A stretch of DNA of 15,744 bases from Bacteroidota bacterium (GCA_018825925.1 JAHKAT010000333.1:1-15744); one strand, 5' to 3'; shown: positions 1 to 6,705, counted from the first letter of the stretch. Notes: generated by a model from the letters alone, not told the origin. Translations and numbers: made by a program.

Positions 1-222
1 CATCAGCAGCCTTCCCTTTAAAATGACTAGTCCCGCAATCGAAAGTGCTAAGGTTAGAAATCCAATTATTAAAAAGCCAGTTTTACTTTCTTCAAAATTT
101 CTATGAAAACCCATGACGATAAAAATCAAGCCCAGAAGGTTGATCGCTATCAAAACAGAATTTAGAATAAACGACCGTCCTCCAACTCGAACGATAGGAT
201 TTAAGTTAGTGCTCTTCGCCAT
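1..222 (-). CDS. Small membrane protein, 3' end outside window
   Basis: The reverse strand is open from an ATG at 222 to the window edge (74 codons, no stop), so the C-terminus is missing. The product starts MAKSTNLNPIVRVGGRSF and has two hydrophobic stretches, roughly residues 20-38 and 50-68, separated by a short polar segment (RNFEESKTG). A two-pass or larger inner-membrane protein is therefore likely. Its start lies inside the end of the DUF1599 gene (17-nt overlap), so the two are probably co-transcribed and translationally coupled. I do not recognise the family, and the visible part is too short to assign one. The frame is real rather than a shadow because of the tight coupling and the clean alternation of hydrophobic helices and charged loop. 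Confidence 0.7.
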   Translation of the reverse strand, partial: MAKSTNLNPIVRVGGRSFILNSVLIAINLLGLIFIVMGFHRNFEESKTGFLIIGFLTLALSIAGLVILKGRLLM

Positions 223-754
223 AGTTCATGTGTATTAAAGCAAAAATGGAATAATTTAACATATCGTAATAATTGGCATCAACACCTTCCGAAATGAGTG
301 TTTTGCCTTTATTATCTTCTATTTGTTTCACGCGTAATAATTTCATTAAAATAAGGTCCGTTAGCGATGAAACCCTCATGTCGCGCCAAGCTTCACCGTA
401 ATCGTGATTTTTCTTAATCATGAGGTCGTGTGCCGATTTTGAATAAAAATCATATAAACCCAAAGCCTTTTTCGGTGGTAATTCAAGGGAAATCAAATCT
501 TTTTCTTCCAGTTGAATCAAGGCCATAATGCAATAATTCACGATTGCTACAAATTCCTCTTCTATTTCCTCGCCTACTTTGTTTTCACCCGTTTCCTGAA
601 TGGTCCTAATTCTTTGAGCTTTAATGAAAATTTGATCCGTCAAAGAGCTGGGCCTCAATATACGCCATGCAGTTCCATAGTCCGATGTTTTCTTTTCGAA
701 AATTGCTCGGCAAGCTTTCATTACCTTTGTGTATTGACTAGATGTTTGATTCAT
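206..754 (-). CDS. DUF1599 protein with two tandem copies of the domain
   Basis: The 182-residue soluble protein has two copies of one module, about residues 8-82 and 101-176. Copy 1 carries DYGTAWRILRPSSLTD (25-40) and copy 2 carries DYGEAWRDMRVSSLTD (118-133). Each is followed by a basic helix (KAQRIRTIQE, KLLRVKQIED) and then an NY-[CS]-I-[MF]-AL helix (73-79, 167-173). This is the DUF1599 family, which I recall as being renamed nucleotide modification associated domain 1; its biochemical function is not established. The acidic segment EEIEEEFVAIVNY resembles the helical metal-binding region of MazG-like NTP pyrophosphatases, but that is only a resemblance. It is divergent from folP with overlapping 5' ends, and a small membrane-protein gene overlaps its 3' end. 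The start at 754 gives full coverage of copy 1. Confidence 0.85.
   Translation of the reverse strand: MNQTSSQYTKVMKACRAIFEKKTSDYGTAWRILRPSSLTDQIFIKAQRIRTIQETGENKVGEEIEEEFVAIVNYCIMALIQLEEKDLISLELPPKKALGLYDFYSKSAHDLMIKKNHDYGEAWRDMRVSSLTDLILMKLLRVKQIEDNKGKTLISEGVDANYYDMLNYSIFALIHMNYGEEH
722..729 (+). promoter_or_regulatory. Putative -7 element of the folP promoter
   Basis: TACCTTTG is an exact match to the Bacteroidota -7 consensus TAnnTTTG. It ends 12 nt before the ATG at 742, with a possible -33 TTG at 703-705 (16-nt spacer, slightly short). Transcription would start at about 733-737. The element lies inside the first codons of the divergent DUF1599 gene. Confidence 0.55.
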
Positions 755-1647
755 TTAAAAGATTAATGCGAAAAAACAGCGATGAAGATACATATTTTGA
801 GCGAAACATGAAGCTCACATTAGGAGGCAAACCCTTTGTTTTTGACCGAACAAAAATTATGGGCATTCTGAATCTAACGGATGATTCATTCTATTCGGGA
901 AGTAGAATTTCTTCACAACAAATTCTGTGTGAGCGGGTTGCGGAGATGATTTCAGAAGGAGTGGATGTCATAGATATTGGTGCTGCAAGCAGTAGACCTG
1001 GAGCAAAACCAGTGCCTGTAGCCATAGAAAAAGATAAAATTTCTGAAGCTATACCCTTAATTCAGGAAGTTATTGGCGACAAATCAGTCTTTATTTCCAT
1101 CGATACCTTTAATTCTCAAGTAGCTGAAATAGCGATAAAAAAAGGAGCTCATTTAATCAATGATATTTCCGCTGGTGAAATGGATCAAAAAATGCTCCCT
1201 TTAATCGCTGAAACTCAAATTGCTTATTCCGCTATGCACATGAGGGGAAACCCAGAAAACATGGTCAATCAAACAGTGTATGAGCATGTTACTACTGATG
1301 TAATTAATTATTTCACTCGCCTGAAAAATCGTTTTGAAAAATTAGGCATTAACAATCTACTTTTCGATCCTGGAATTGGGTTTGCAAAAACAATTGATCA
1401 AAACTTTCAATTACTCAATGAAATTAATCGCTTTAACACGCTGAATGTGCCGTTACTCGTTGGGGTTTCAAGAAAATCTTTAATTCAAAAAACGATAGGT
1501 GTAAATTCTGAATTCGCTGCCAACGGATCCACCGTCTTGCATACTTATTTAGTACAAAAAGGTATTCAAATGATCAGGACCCATGACGTTCGAGAATTAC
1601 AGCAGACCATTCAATTATTGAAAAGAATTACAGATTCTCCAAAATAA
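742..1647 (+). CDS. folP: Dihydropteroate synthase
   Basis: FolP condenses 6-hydroxymethyl-7,8-dihydropterin pyrophosphate with p-aminobenzoate to give dihydropteroate in folate synthesis (cytosolic TIM barrel). The characteristic loops are present: MGILNLTDDSF (40-50), DIGAASSRPGA (78-88), SIDTF (119-123), INDIS (139-143), MHMRGNPENM (165-174), DPGIGF (209-214), SRKS (243-246) and RTHDV (279-283). These supply the expected substrate-binding Asn, Asp, Lys, Arg and His residues. Two positions are unusual: the common TPDSF is TDDSF, and the glycine-rich part of the NDVSGG loop reads NDISAG. The 301 residues include about 22 more at the N-terminus than most relatives; a start at 808 (MKLTLGGKPF) fits the family better, and 766 is also possible. 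I keep 742 because the predicted -7 element ends 12 nt upstream, but this start overlaps the divergent gene by 13 nt. Confidence 0.93.
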   Translation: MFDSFKRLMRKNSDEDTYFERNMKLTLGGKPFVFDRTKIMGILNLTDDSFYSGSRISSQQILCERVAEMISEGVDVIDIGAASSRPGAKPVPVAIEKDKISEAIPLIQEVIGDKSVFISIDTFNSQVAEIAIKKGAHLINDISAGEMDQKMLPLIAETQIAYSAMHMRGNPENMVNQTVYEHVTTDVINYFTRLKNRFEKLGINNLLFDPGIGFAKTIDQNFQLLNEINRFNTLNVPLLVGVSRKSLIQKTIGVNSEFAANGSTVLHTYLVQKGIQMIRTHDVRELQQTIQLLKRITDSPK

Positions 1648-1661
1648 GAGCAATAATATTT

Positions 1662-1669
1662 TAATTTTG
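1662..1669 (+). promoter_or_regulatory. Putative -7 element of the T9SS pair operon
   Basis: TAATTTTG is an exact TAnnTTTG match in the 66-bp gap after folP and would give a leader of about 35-40 nt before the ATG at 1714. A second, weaker candidate, TACATTCG (1685-1692), has one mismatch. No convincing -33 TTG is spaced correctly for either. Confidence 0.4.
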
Positions 1670-1713
1670 GGTAACTTTTTTCTTTACATTCGTATATAGA
1701 ACAAAATGACCGC

Positions 1714-2535
1714 ATGAAATATTTTAAAGCTTCCTTAGCTCTTTTACTTTTTGCCTCTCCTGCTTTTTCGCAGGTTCAAGCTAGCTTCACCAAATCAGAC
1801 ACCACTATTTGCGTTGGAGATTGCATCGTGTATCAAAGCACATCAACAGGTAAAGTCAACACGTATAATTGGACTTTTAACGGTGGAATACCGGCAACTT
1901 TCGTCGGGGAATTCCCACCCCAGATTTGCTACCCCGTATCCGGGAACTACATTACTAGATTAGATATAGTAGGTGATAATTCAACTTCCAGTGTTTCGGT
2001 ACCTACTCGAGTTGGGGTGTACCCAGATTCAGTAAGAATAAAATCGGAAGCCACAATCGAAATGGGAGGAACTGTCTTTTTACAAGCGCAAGGATTTGGC
2101 GCAGGAAGCATGTTCAATTGGCCACAATCGGATATTGTTACTTGTATAGATTGTCCTGATGTTTTTGCATCACCATTAATCACTCAATATGTTAATGTTG
2201 AATTTTTCTCGTCGGACTATTGTCCGGTTACTGATTCCGTGCTAATAACGGTTAAATTCAAGGATGTAATCGACGTACCCAATAGTTTTTCTCCTGATGG
2301 TAATGGGGTGAATGAAAAATTGTTCGTAAAGGGTCCTGGTATCAAAAAACTAGACTTTAGAGTTTACGATAGATATGGAACTCAGATGTTCCAAACCAAT
2401 GATCAAAATGAAGGTTGGGATGGCACTCACAAAGGTGAATTATTAAATTCAGCAACGTTTTTATGGACTTTGGAGTACACTTTGATTGATGACACTAGCA
2501 ATAAAAAATCCGGCAGTATCAGCCTTATTAAATAA
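1714..2535 (+). CDS. Secreted PKD plus CHU_C protein, type B T9SS substrate
   Basis: This 273-residue exported protein starts with a signal peptide (residues 1-19, cleavage likely after AFS). A PKD/Ig-like domain follows (about 22-104, with CVGDCIVYQSTSTG and YNWTFNGG). A second beta-rich segment (105-182) contains a CIDC pair. The C-terminal domain (about 185-273) is of the gliding-motility-associated CHU_C type: VPNSFSPDGNGVNEKLFV (188-205), VYDRYGTQMF (217-226), GWDG (234-237) and a final GSISLIK. Such domains direct secretion through the type IX system and need a PorP/SprF-like partner, which is encoded 8 nt downstream. Most CHU_C proteins are much longer, so this one is compact. The ligand or surface role cannot be told from the sequence. 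The start is supported by the signal peptide. Confidence 0.88.
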   Translation: MKYFKASLALLLFASPAFSQVQASFTKSDTTICVGDCIVYQSTSTGKVNTYNWTFNGGIPATFVGEFPPQICYPVSGNYITRLDIVGDNSTSSVSVPTRVGVYPDSVRIKSEATIEMGGTVFLQAQGFGAGSMFNWPQSDIVTCIDCPDVFASPLITQYVNVEFFSSDYCPVTDSVLITVKFKDVIDVPNSFSPDGNGVNEKLFVKGPGIKKLDFRVYDRYGTQMFQTNDQNEGWDGTHKGELLNSATFLWTLEYTLIDDTSNKKSGSISLIK

Positions 2536-2543
2536 TTGACGAA

Positions 2544-3548
2544 ATGAGAAAAATACTTATTATTTCCTTTCTAAGTTTAGGATTGAATTTGGGAGCGCAA
2601 CAAGATCCGCATTTTAGTATGTGGCAAGTTTCTCCTTCACTTTTAAACCCTGCTGCAACTGGAGCAATGCAAGAAGACTTTAGTTTTTTAGTCAACAATA
2701 GAACCCAATGGTTAACCGCTGTTCCTTCTCCATTTATAACTTCATCTGTTGCAGGTGAAATGAGAGTAGGAAGAAATCAATTATCATCAGGTTGGTTTGG
2801 AGCTGGTTTGCAAGCGTCTCAAGACAATGCTGGCGTTACCAACACTTCCACCCTGGCGATTGGTGTACCGATTAGTTATGTATTAGAGGTAAACAGAAGT
2901 AGCTTGTTCAGCGTTGGATTGAAACCCGGCATCATTAATAGAGGACAAAATGCATCTGTTCAAACATGGGATAACCAATGGAACGGAACGGCTTTTGACC
3001 AAACCGTATTGACTGGAGAAACGAAAGCAAGGAATTTCAATGAATTTGACATGAGCGCTGGATTGATGTATCAAACTGAGTTTTACGATGGAAGTAAATT
3101 TGAAATAGGTGGTGCAATGAATCACATTACTAGACCAAATGTTACTTTTAGAGAAATCATCAATGAGCTATATCCTCAATATTTAGTCCATTCAAAAGTG
3201 AACCTTCATTTTGATAAAGTAAGATTTAGATTAGTACCTCAAATCACTGCCTTCAAACAAGGACCAATTGATTATTTAATGGTGGGTTCAAATTTAGACC
3301 TAGTGCTAAGAGAAGGATCTAAAAGAACTATTTTCGTTTCAGAAAGATTAGTGACTTTCGGTTTACACTACCGCATGTCGGGTTGGGCAACTGTGAATTT
3401 TGGTATGCAACTAGAAAGCTTTGCTTTTGGTTTAGCTTATGACGCACCGATAACCTCGTCAAGACAGGTTACAGGTATATTTGGGGCTGGTGAAATATTC
3501 CTAAAATATGCTTTTGTAAACGGTGAGAAAAAGAGAAAGTTAAGATAA
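2544..3548 (+). CDS. PorP/SprF family type IX secretion membrane protein
   Basis: This 334-residue outer-membrane protein has a signal peptide (residues 1-19, ending GAQ). It then carries the family signature QDPHFSMWQVSPSLLNPAATG (20-40) and NNRTQW (51-56). The rest is glycine- and aromatic-rich alternating sequence expected of a beta-barrel (AVSLA-like strands such as FSVGLKPG, FGAGLQAS, VNFGMQLE). Family members help secrete or attach CHU_C-type substrates encoded next to them, as SprF does for SprB in Flavobacterium. Here the substrate gene ends 8 nt upstream, so the two are very probably one transcription unit and a dedicated pair. The unit ends at the hairpin at 3571-3597. I give no symbol because many paralogues exist per genome and PorP and SprF cannot be told apart from the sequence alone. 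Confidence 0.92.
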   Translation: MRKILIISFLSLGLNLGAQQDPHFSMWQVSPSLLNPAATGAMQEDFSFLVNNRTQWLTAVPSPFITSSVAGEMRVGRNQLSSGWFGAGLQASQDNAGVTNTSTLAIGVPISYVLEVNRSSLFSVGLKPGIINRGQNASVQTWDNQWNGTAFDQTVLTGETKARNFNEFDMSAGLMYQTEFYDGSKFEIGGAMNHITRPNVTFREIINELYPQYLVHSKVNLHFDKVRFRLVPQITAFKQGPIDYLMVGSNLDLVLREGSKRTIFVSERLVTFGLHYRMSGWATVNFGMQLESFAFGLAYDAPITSSRQVTGIFGAGEIFLKYAFVNGEKKRKLR

Positions 3549-3570
3549 AGATTTATCATTTGTCGTTGAA

Positions 3571-3597
3571 GGTCATCAATTATTGGTGACCTTTTTT
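3571..3597 (+). terminator. Rho-independent terminator after the PorP/SprF gene
   Basis: The arms GGTCATCAA (3571-3579) and TTGGTGACC (3583-3591) pair over 9 bp with one G-T wobble around a TTA loop, and T6 follows (3592-3597). The U-tract is on the plus strand only. The right arm and T-run are also the last codons of the convergent PLP-enzyme gene, and the loop is that gene's TAA stop read on the other strand. Confidence 0.85.
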
Positions 3598-4524
3598 ATT
3601 GAACAAACCTCCGGTATGCAAAAAAAGTATTTGCTTGTTGACCAATTTTTCATTGGATTTATAATAATCTAGTAAGGCAAAAAATGTTTTGGCCGTATAC
3701 ACTTCTTCAAGTGGCAAATCCAACTCTACTTCTACGCTCTTTATAAATTGTGCTATTTCTTCAGAGGAATGTCCATACCTGCCAAAAACTTCATGCTCAT
3801 GAGCAATCATTTTGTTTGCAATTTCTGTGGCTAATTCTTGATCATTAAATTGTCCAAGAATCAATTTTTCAATTTCCATTTTTACATCGAAATTCTTTAA
3901 AGCAGGCACCACATGTAAAACTTGATCTTCGTGAATGGACAAAGCAATTCCAGCAGCTGTAGTTCCAGTTCCCAAACCCAACCAAAATTCATTAATATCT
4001 TTATTCAAAATATGAATTTCTCTAATGATTTCTTGACAACCAATGATGCCATAAAAGTTTTTTCCACCTTCAGGAACTAGATAGAATTGAGAAAACTCAC
4101 TTTTAATCTCTGATAAATAATCCCAGTCGTCTTTCATTCGATATTCTTCGCGACTTACAAAACTCAATTGCATGCCTAGCGCTGCGCATTTCTGAAGATT
4201 ATCATTTGAATTTTCATTCAATTCATCTCCGCGAACTATTCCTTTTGATTGAAGGCCGTAAGCTGAACAAGCACTTGCCACTGCTATTAAATGATTTGAA
4301 TAAGCCCCACCAAAAGTTAAAACGCCTTTTTTCCCTAAGGATTTGGCCTGCTCAATATTCAACTTTAATTTACGCCATTTGTTTCCTGAAATTAAGGGGT
4401 GAATTAAATCATCGCGTTTCACAATTAATTTTAAGTTTCTAGCGTTAAAATCATCCCTAACTTCAGATGGCCATTCAAAAGATTCAAGAGGTGAAGGAAT
4501 TTGAAAAAATGAGTCTGATTCCAT
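3580..4524 (-). CDS. ACC deaminase/D-cysteine desulfhydrase family PLP enzyme
   Basis: This 314-residue cytosolic PLP enzyme belongs to the fold-type II group that includes 1-aminocyclopropane-1-carboxylate deaminase and D-cysteine desulfhydrase. Both reactions deaminate the substrate, giving 2-oxobutyrate, or pyruvate plus sulfide. The PLP lysine is K49 in SGNKWRKLK (46-54). The phosphate/substrate loop is GGAYSNHL (72-79), followed by PEGG (151-154), a glycine-rich GLGTGTTAAG (183-192) and HTGGLFN (303-309). The length is normal. Sequence alone does not separate the two activities, and in bacteria without plant contact the D-cysteine activity is often more plausible. It is transcribed alone, 21 nt from the divergent DUF5522 gene, with no clear -7 element. 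Its stop codon sits in the loop of the plus-strand terminator. Confidence 0.88.
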   Translation of the reverse strand: MESDSFFQIPSPLESFEWPSEVRDDFNARNLKLIVKRDDLIHPLISGNKWRKLKLNIEQAKSLGKKGVLTFGGAYSNHLIAVASACSAYGLQSKGIVRGDELNENSNDNLQKCAALGMQLSFVSREEYRMKDDWDYLSEIKSEFSQFYLVPEGGKNFYGIIGCQEIIREIHILNKDINEFWLGLGTGTTAAGIALSIHEDQVLHVVPALKNFDVKMEIEKLILGQFNDQELATEIANKMIAHEHEVFGRYGHSSEEIAQFIKSVEVELDLPLEEVYTAKTFFALLDYYKSNEKLVNKQILFLHTGGLFNKKGHQ

Positions 4525-4533
4525 AAGAAACTG

Positions 4534-4541
4534 TAATTTTG
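4534..4541 (+). promoter_or_regulatory. Putative -7 element of the DUF5522 gene
   Basis: TAATTTTG is an exact TAnnTTTG match ending 4 nt before the ATG at 4546, which predicts transcription starting at or within the start codon (leaderless mRNA). A second in-frame ATG lies at 4558. No -33 TTG is seen at the expected distance. Confidence 0.5.
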
Positions 4542-4545
4542 AGTT

Positions 4546-4737
4546 ATGAGCGACGATATGTCTGGTTTTTCAAAGCGTTCAAAGCTTGATCCAGAAGATT
4601 TTTATTTGAATGAGGAAGGTTTTATTGTTTTTACAGAAAAATACCATCTTAAGCGGGGATATTGTTGCAAAAGCAGCTGCAAACACTGTCCGTATGGTTT
4701 CGACCGAAAAACAGGCCGTGTTAAGAATCAGCTTTGA
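4546..4737 (+). CDS. DUF5522 small cysteine-motif protein
   Basis: The product has 63 residues. The N-terminal part is acidic and polar (DPEDFYLNEEGFIVFTEKYH). The C-terminal signature is GYCCKSSCKHCPYGF (38-52), with Cys at 40, 41, 45 and 48 and His47. The four cysteines and the His suggest a small metal-binding (zinc or iron) knuckle; this is inferred from spacing only. DUF5522 proteins are short and widespread in Bacteroidota, with no established function. The gene sits alone, divergent from the PLP enzyme gene (21-nt gap), and its 3' end overlaps the convergent acyltransferase gene by 17 nt. M5 at 4558 is an alternative start if the first ATG coincides with the transcription start. Confidence 0.85.
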   Translation: MSDDMSGFSKRSKLDPEDFYLNEEGFIVFTEKYHLKRGYCCKSSCKHCPYGFDRKTGRVKNQL

Positions 4738-5272
4738 TACCATTCTCAGGAAAACGACCTTGATACTTTGACAGGCGCAATTTAATCTCCGATATGTCGG
4801 CCTTTATATCCCCGGTTGGTTCGAATAATGAATCGAAACCTCCAATTTTCTTTTTGTAGTCTATATATCCAATATAAATTGGCACGTTTGCCTTATTAGC
4901 AATATAGTAAAAACCTTTTTTCCAATTTGGGCTGTAGCTTCTTGTACCTTCTGGAGTAAAGACCATGAAAATTTCTTCGTGTTCGGTAATAATATTTACC
5001 GCTTGATCGGTAAGGTTTGCGCCTTTGTTCCTATCTACCGGAATTCCGCCCATAGCTTTTAGTAACCAGCCCATTGGCGGGAAAAATAATTCCTTTTTTA
5101 TAAGAAATTTTGCGTTGACTCCGTACTGACTAAATGCAATTCTACCTATAATAAAATCCCAATTAGAAGTGTGCGGTCCCATCACAACGACACATTTTTT
5201 TACACCAGTAGGTGGATTTGGGTCGATCGACCAACCAAACAGCTTAATTATAGCAAATAAGAATTTTCCCAT
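4721..5272 (-). CDS. PlsC-like lysophospholipid acyltransferase
   Basis: This 183-residue membrane-associated acyltransferase is of the 1-acyl-sn-glycerol-3-phosphate acyltransferase (LPLAT) superfamily. The catalytic HX4D motif is HTSNWD (34-39), the second block is GGIPVDR (75-81), and the phosphate-binding block is FTPEGTRS (105-112), followed by KKGFYYIA (118-125). The N-terminus (MGKFLFAIIKLFGW) is a short hydrophobic stretch. The protein is short compared with housekeeping PlsC (about 240 residues), but many Bacteroidota have such compact versions. The acyl acceptor could be lysophosphatidate or another lipid such as an aminolipid. A predicted -7 element ends 5 nt before the ATG. The 3' end overlaps the DUF5522 gene. 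Confidence 0.88.
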   Translation of the reverse strand: MGKFLFAIIKLFGWSIDPNPPTGVKKCVVVMGPHTSNWDFIIGRIAFSQYGVNAKFLIKKELFFPPMGWLLKAMGGIPVDRNKGANLTDQAVNIITEHEEIFMVFTPEGTRSYSPNWKKGFYYIANKANVPIYIGYIDYKKKIGGFDSLFEPTGDIKADISEIKLRLSKYQGRFPENGIKADS

Positions 5273-5277
5273 GAATA

Positions 5278-5285
5278 CAAAGATA
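5278..5285 (-). promoter_or_regulatory. Putative -7 element of the acyltransferase gene
   Basis: Read on the minus strand, 5285 to 5278 is TATCTTTG, an exact TAnnTTTG match. It ends 5 nt before the ATG at 5272, so the mRNA is predicted to be leaderless or nearly so. It lies back to back with the plus-strand element at 5304-5311. Confidence 0.5.
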
Positions 5286-5303
5286 GTATTTCACCAAATA
5301 GGT

Positions 5304-5311
5304 TAATTTTG
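5304..5311 (+). promoter_or_regulatory. Putative -7 element of the 457-residue gene
   Basis: TAATTTTG ends 4 nt before the GTG at 5316. The surrounding string TAATTTTGGAAGGTGAAA differs by one base from that at the uvrB start (TAATTTTGAAAGGTGAAA). Leaderless transcription is predicted. Confidence 0.5.
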
Positions 5312-5315
5312 GAAG

Positions 5316-6689
5316 GTGAAAAGTATACCACAAAAAAGAACACTGTTGGGTGTTGTTTTCTTATTGGCATTTGTTTGGATAGTTTTACTCCTCTATAAAA
5401 CCCTGTGGTTGAGTCACAACACCACTGTTTTCGAGAAAATCCCATCCAATGCTAATGTCGTTTTTCGAGTAAATGGATCAAAAATTATTCGTACTGGAGC
5501 TTTTACAGTACTGATGGAAGCCAGAGATCCGATGCTCATTCAAGTAATAAACGAAGCTATTCAGAACAAAAGAGAATACAGCGGTCCTTCTCAAAACATT
5601 GGCGTAGATTGGTTGAACGACTTTGCTGTTTTTACATTAGAAGAAGAAGGTCGCTACTTAATGGGAATATCAGCACACTTAAAATCAGAAAGACTTCTCT
5701 ATAAAAACGCAAAGAATTATTTTGATTCCTATTCCTCTTATGCTACTAATGGAGAGCATATTGTAATTCTAAAAAATTTAAATCAAAACTCCCCGCTTTC
5801 TAAAAAGACACTCAATAACATAGCGTCTAAAATTCTAACGATAAAAAACGTAGGTGCACGCAGATTATCGGACAGTTCGGAGGACAATGCATTTGTTTTA
5901 ACGACCGAAGCTGGTTACCTTGGAGAATCATCTGTCTTTTGTAAATCAGCTATTTACTTCAAGGAGCATATGAATGGGTTTAAAGTAAAAGGAGATTTAA
6001 CCTTAAACCCAAAAAATAAAGACCTCATTGTTGAGACTCCTATGTTGACTCCAAAAGGTTTTCATTTTCAAACGAGAATAATCCCGCTACCTGCTCAAAA
6101 AAAGATTCAATCGTTATTGACTGATAATGGACTTAACTTCCCAAAAATTGATGCGATCGGACTAAATTATTTCGGTTGCAATATTGAAAACACCCAAAAA
6201 GGCCTAAAAGTCTCTCCTGCAATGGAGTTGTTGATACATTTCAAAGAAAAAACAGATTTATTCGCTCATTTACAAAAGAGTCCAATAGTAGCTGATTGGG
6301 GTTGGAAACTAGAAAACAGTGAGTTGACAAACGGAGTTATAACGTATACCATTAAAAATATAGATTCGAATTCGTACTTGGTTTTTCAAAAGGACCACGA
6401 ACCGAAACTGAGCGCTTTAAATCCAACTCTATTTAAATTATCAGGTATGCCAAAGTCTTTGTTAGACCTCGACGGCGATCCTTTTATCATCGGATTTATA
6501 AAAATGTTTCAGCTTTATAAAACGAGTTTGGAGCTTTTTGATCAATCGGAATTTGTTGAATTAAAAATTCAAAAGATAAACGCTGACAAGGCTTATATTG
6601 AGGGACAATATCGATTCAAAAACAATGTTTATCCTTTGAATGAAATTTTAAAATACACCATTTCGAATGGATGGACGAATTTAGATTAA
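5316..6689 (+). CDS. Membrane-anchored protein of unknown function
   Basis: I do not recognise this 457-residue protein. A positively charged N-terminus (MKSIPQKR) precedes one hydrophobic segment (about residues 9-27), followed by a long mixed alpha/beta region with no further membrane segment. It is thus probably a signal-anchored protein facing the periplasm. The start of the soluble part reads IPSNANVVFRVNG (42-54), the kind of sequence seen in large periplasmic proteins of the DUF3352 sort, but I cannot confirm that membership. No catalytic motif, lipobox or cysteine cluster stands out. The GTG start is supported by the anchor segment, by the lack of an earlier in-frame ATG near it, and by the -7 element just upstream. 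It is divergent from the acyltransferase gene (43-nt gap) and convergent with the BtuF-like gene (12-nt gap). Confidence 0.8.
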   Translation: MKSIPQKRTLLGVVFLLAFVWIVLLLYKTLWLSHNTTVFEKIPSNANVVFRVNGSKIIRTGAFTVLMEARDPMLIQVINEAIQNKREYSGPSQNIGVDWLNDFAVFTLEEEGRYLMGISAHLKSERLLYKNAKNYFDSYSSYATNGEHIVILKNLNQNSPLSKKTLNNIASKILTIKNVGARRLSDSSEDNAFVLTTEAGYLGESSVFCKSAIYFKEHMNGFKVKGDLTLNPKNKDLIVETPMLTPKGFHFQTRIIPLPAQKKIQSLLTDNGLNFPKIDAIGLNYFGCNIENTQKGLKVSPAMELLIHFKEKTDLFAHLQKSPIVADWGWKLENSELTNGVITYTIKNIDSNSYLVFQKDHEPKLSALNPTLFKLSGMPKSLLDLDGDPFIIGFIKMFQLYKTSLELFDQSEFVELKIQKINADKAYIEGQYRFKNNVYPLNEILKYTISNGWTNLD

Positions 6690-6705
6690 TCTCCCTTAAA
6701 TCTAA
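6681..6705. terminator. Weak inverted repeat between convergent genes
   Basis: TTAGATT (6681-6687) and AATCTAA (6699-6705) form a perfect 7-bp AT-rich stem around an 11-nt loop. The repeat spans the ends of both convergent genes (stops at 6687-6689 and 6704-6702). No good T-run follows on either strand, so it may be only a weak bidirectional terminator or chance. Confidence 0.25.

Noticed and set aside
512..766. Open frame on the plus strand across the DUF1599 gene
   Set aside because: It is antisense to a gene with clear domain repeats, has low-complexity composition, and matches nothing recognisable.
1685..1692. TACATTCG as the promoter of the T9SS pair
   Set aside because: It has one mismatch to TAnnTTTG and an exact match lies at 1662-1669; kept only as an alternative.
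4721..4737. Overlapping 3' ends of the DUF5522 and acyltransferase genes as an antisense regulator
   Set aside because: A 17-nt convergent overlap is common in compact genomes and no extra structure supports a regulatory role.
5248..5445. Open frame on the minus strand overlapping the acyltransferase start and the 457-residue gene
   Set aside because: It overlaps two well-supported genes and their promoters and its product resembles nothing.
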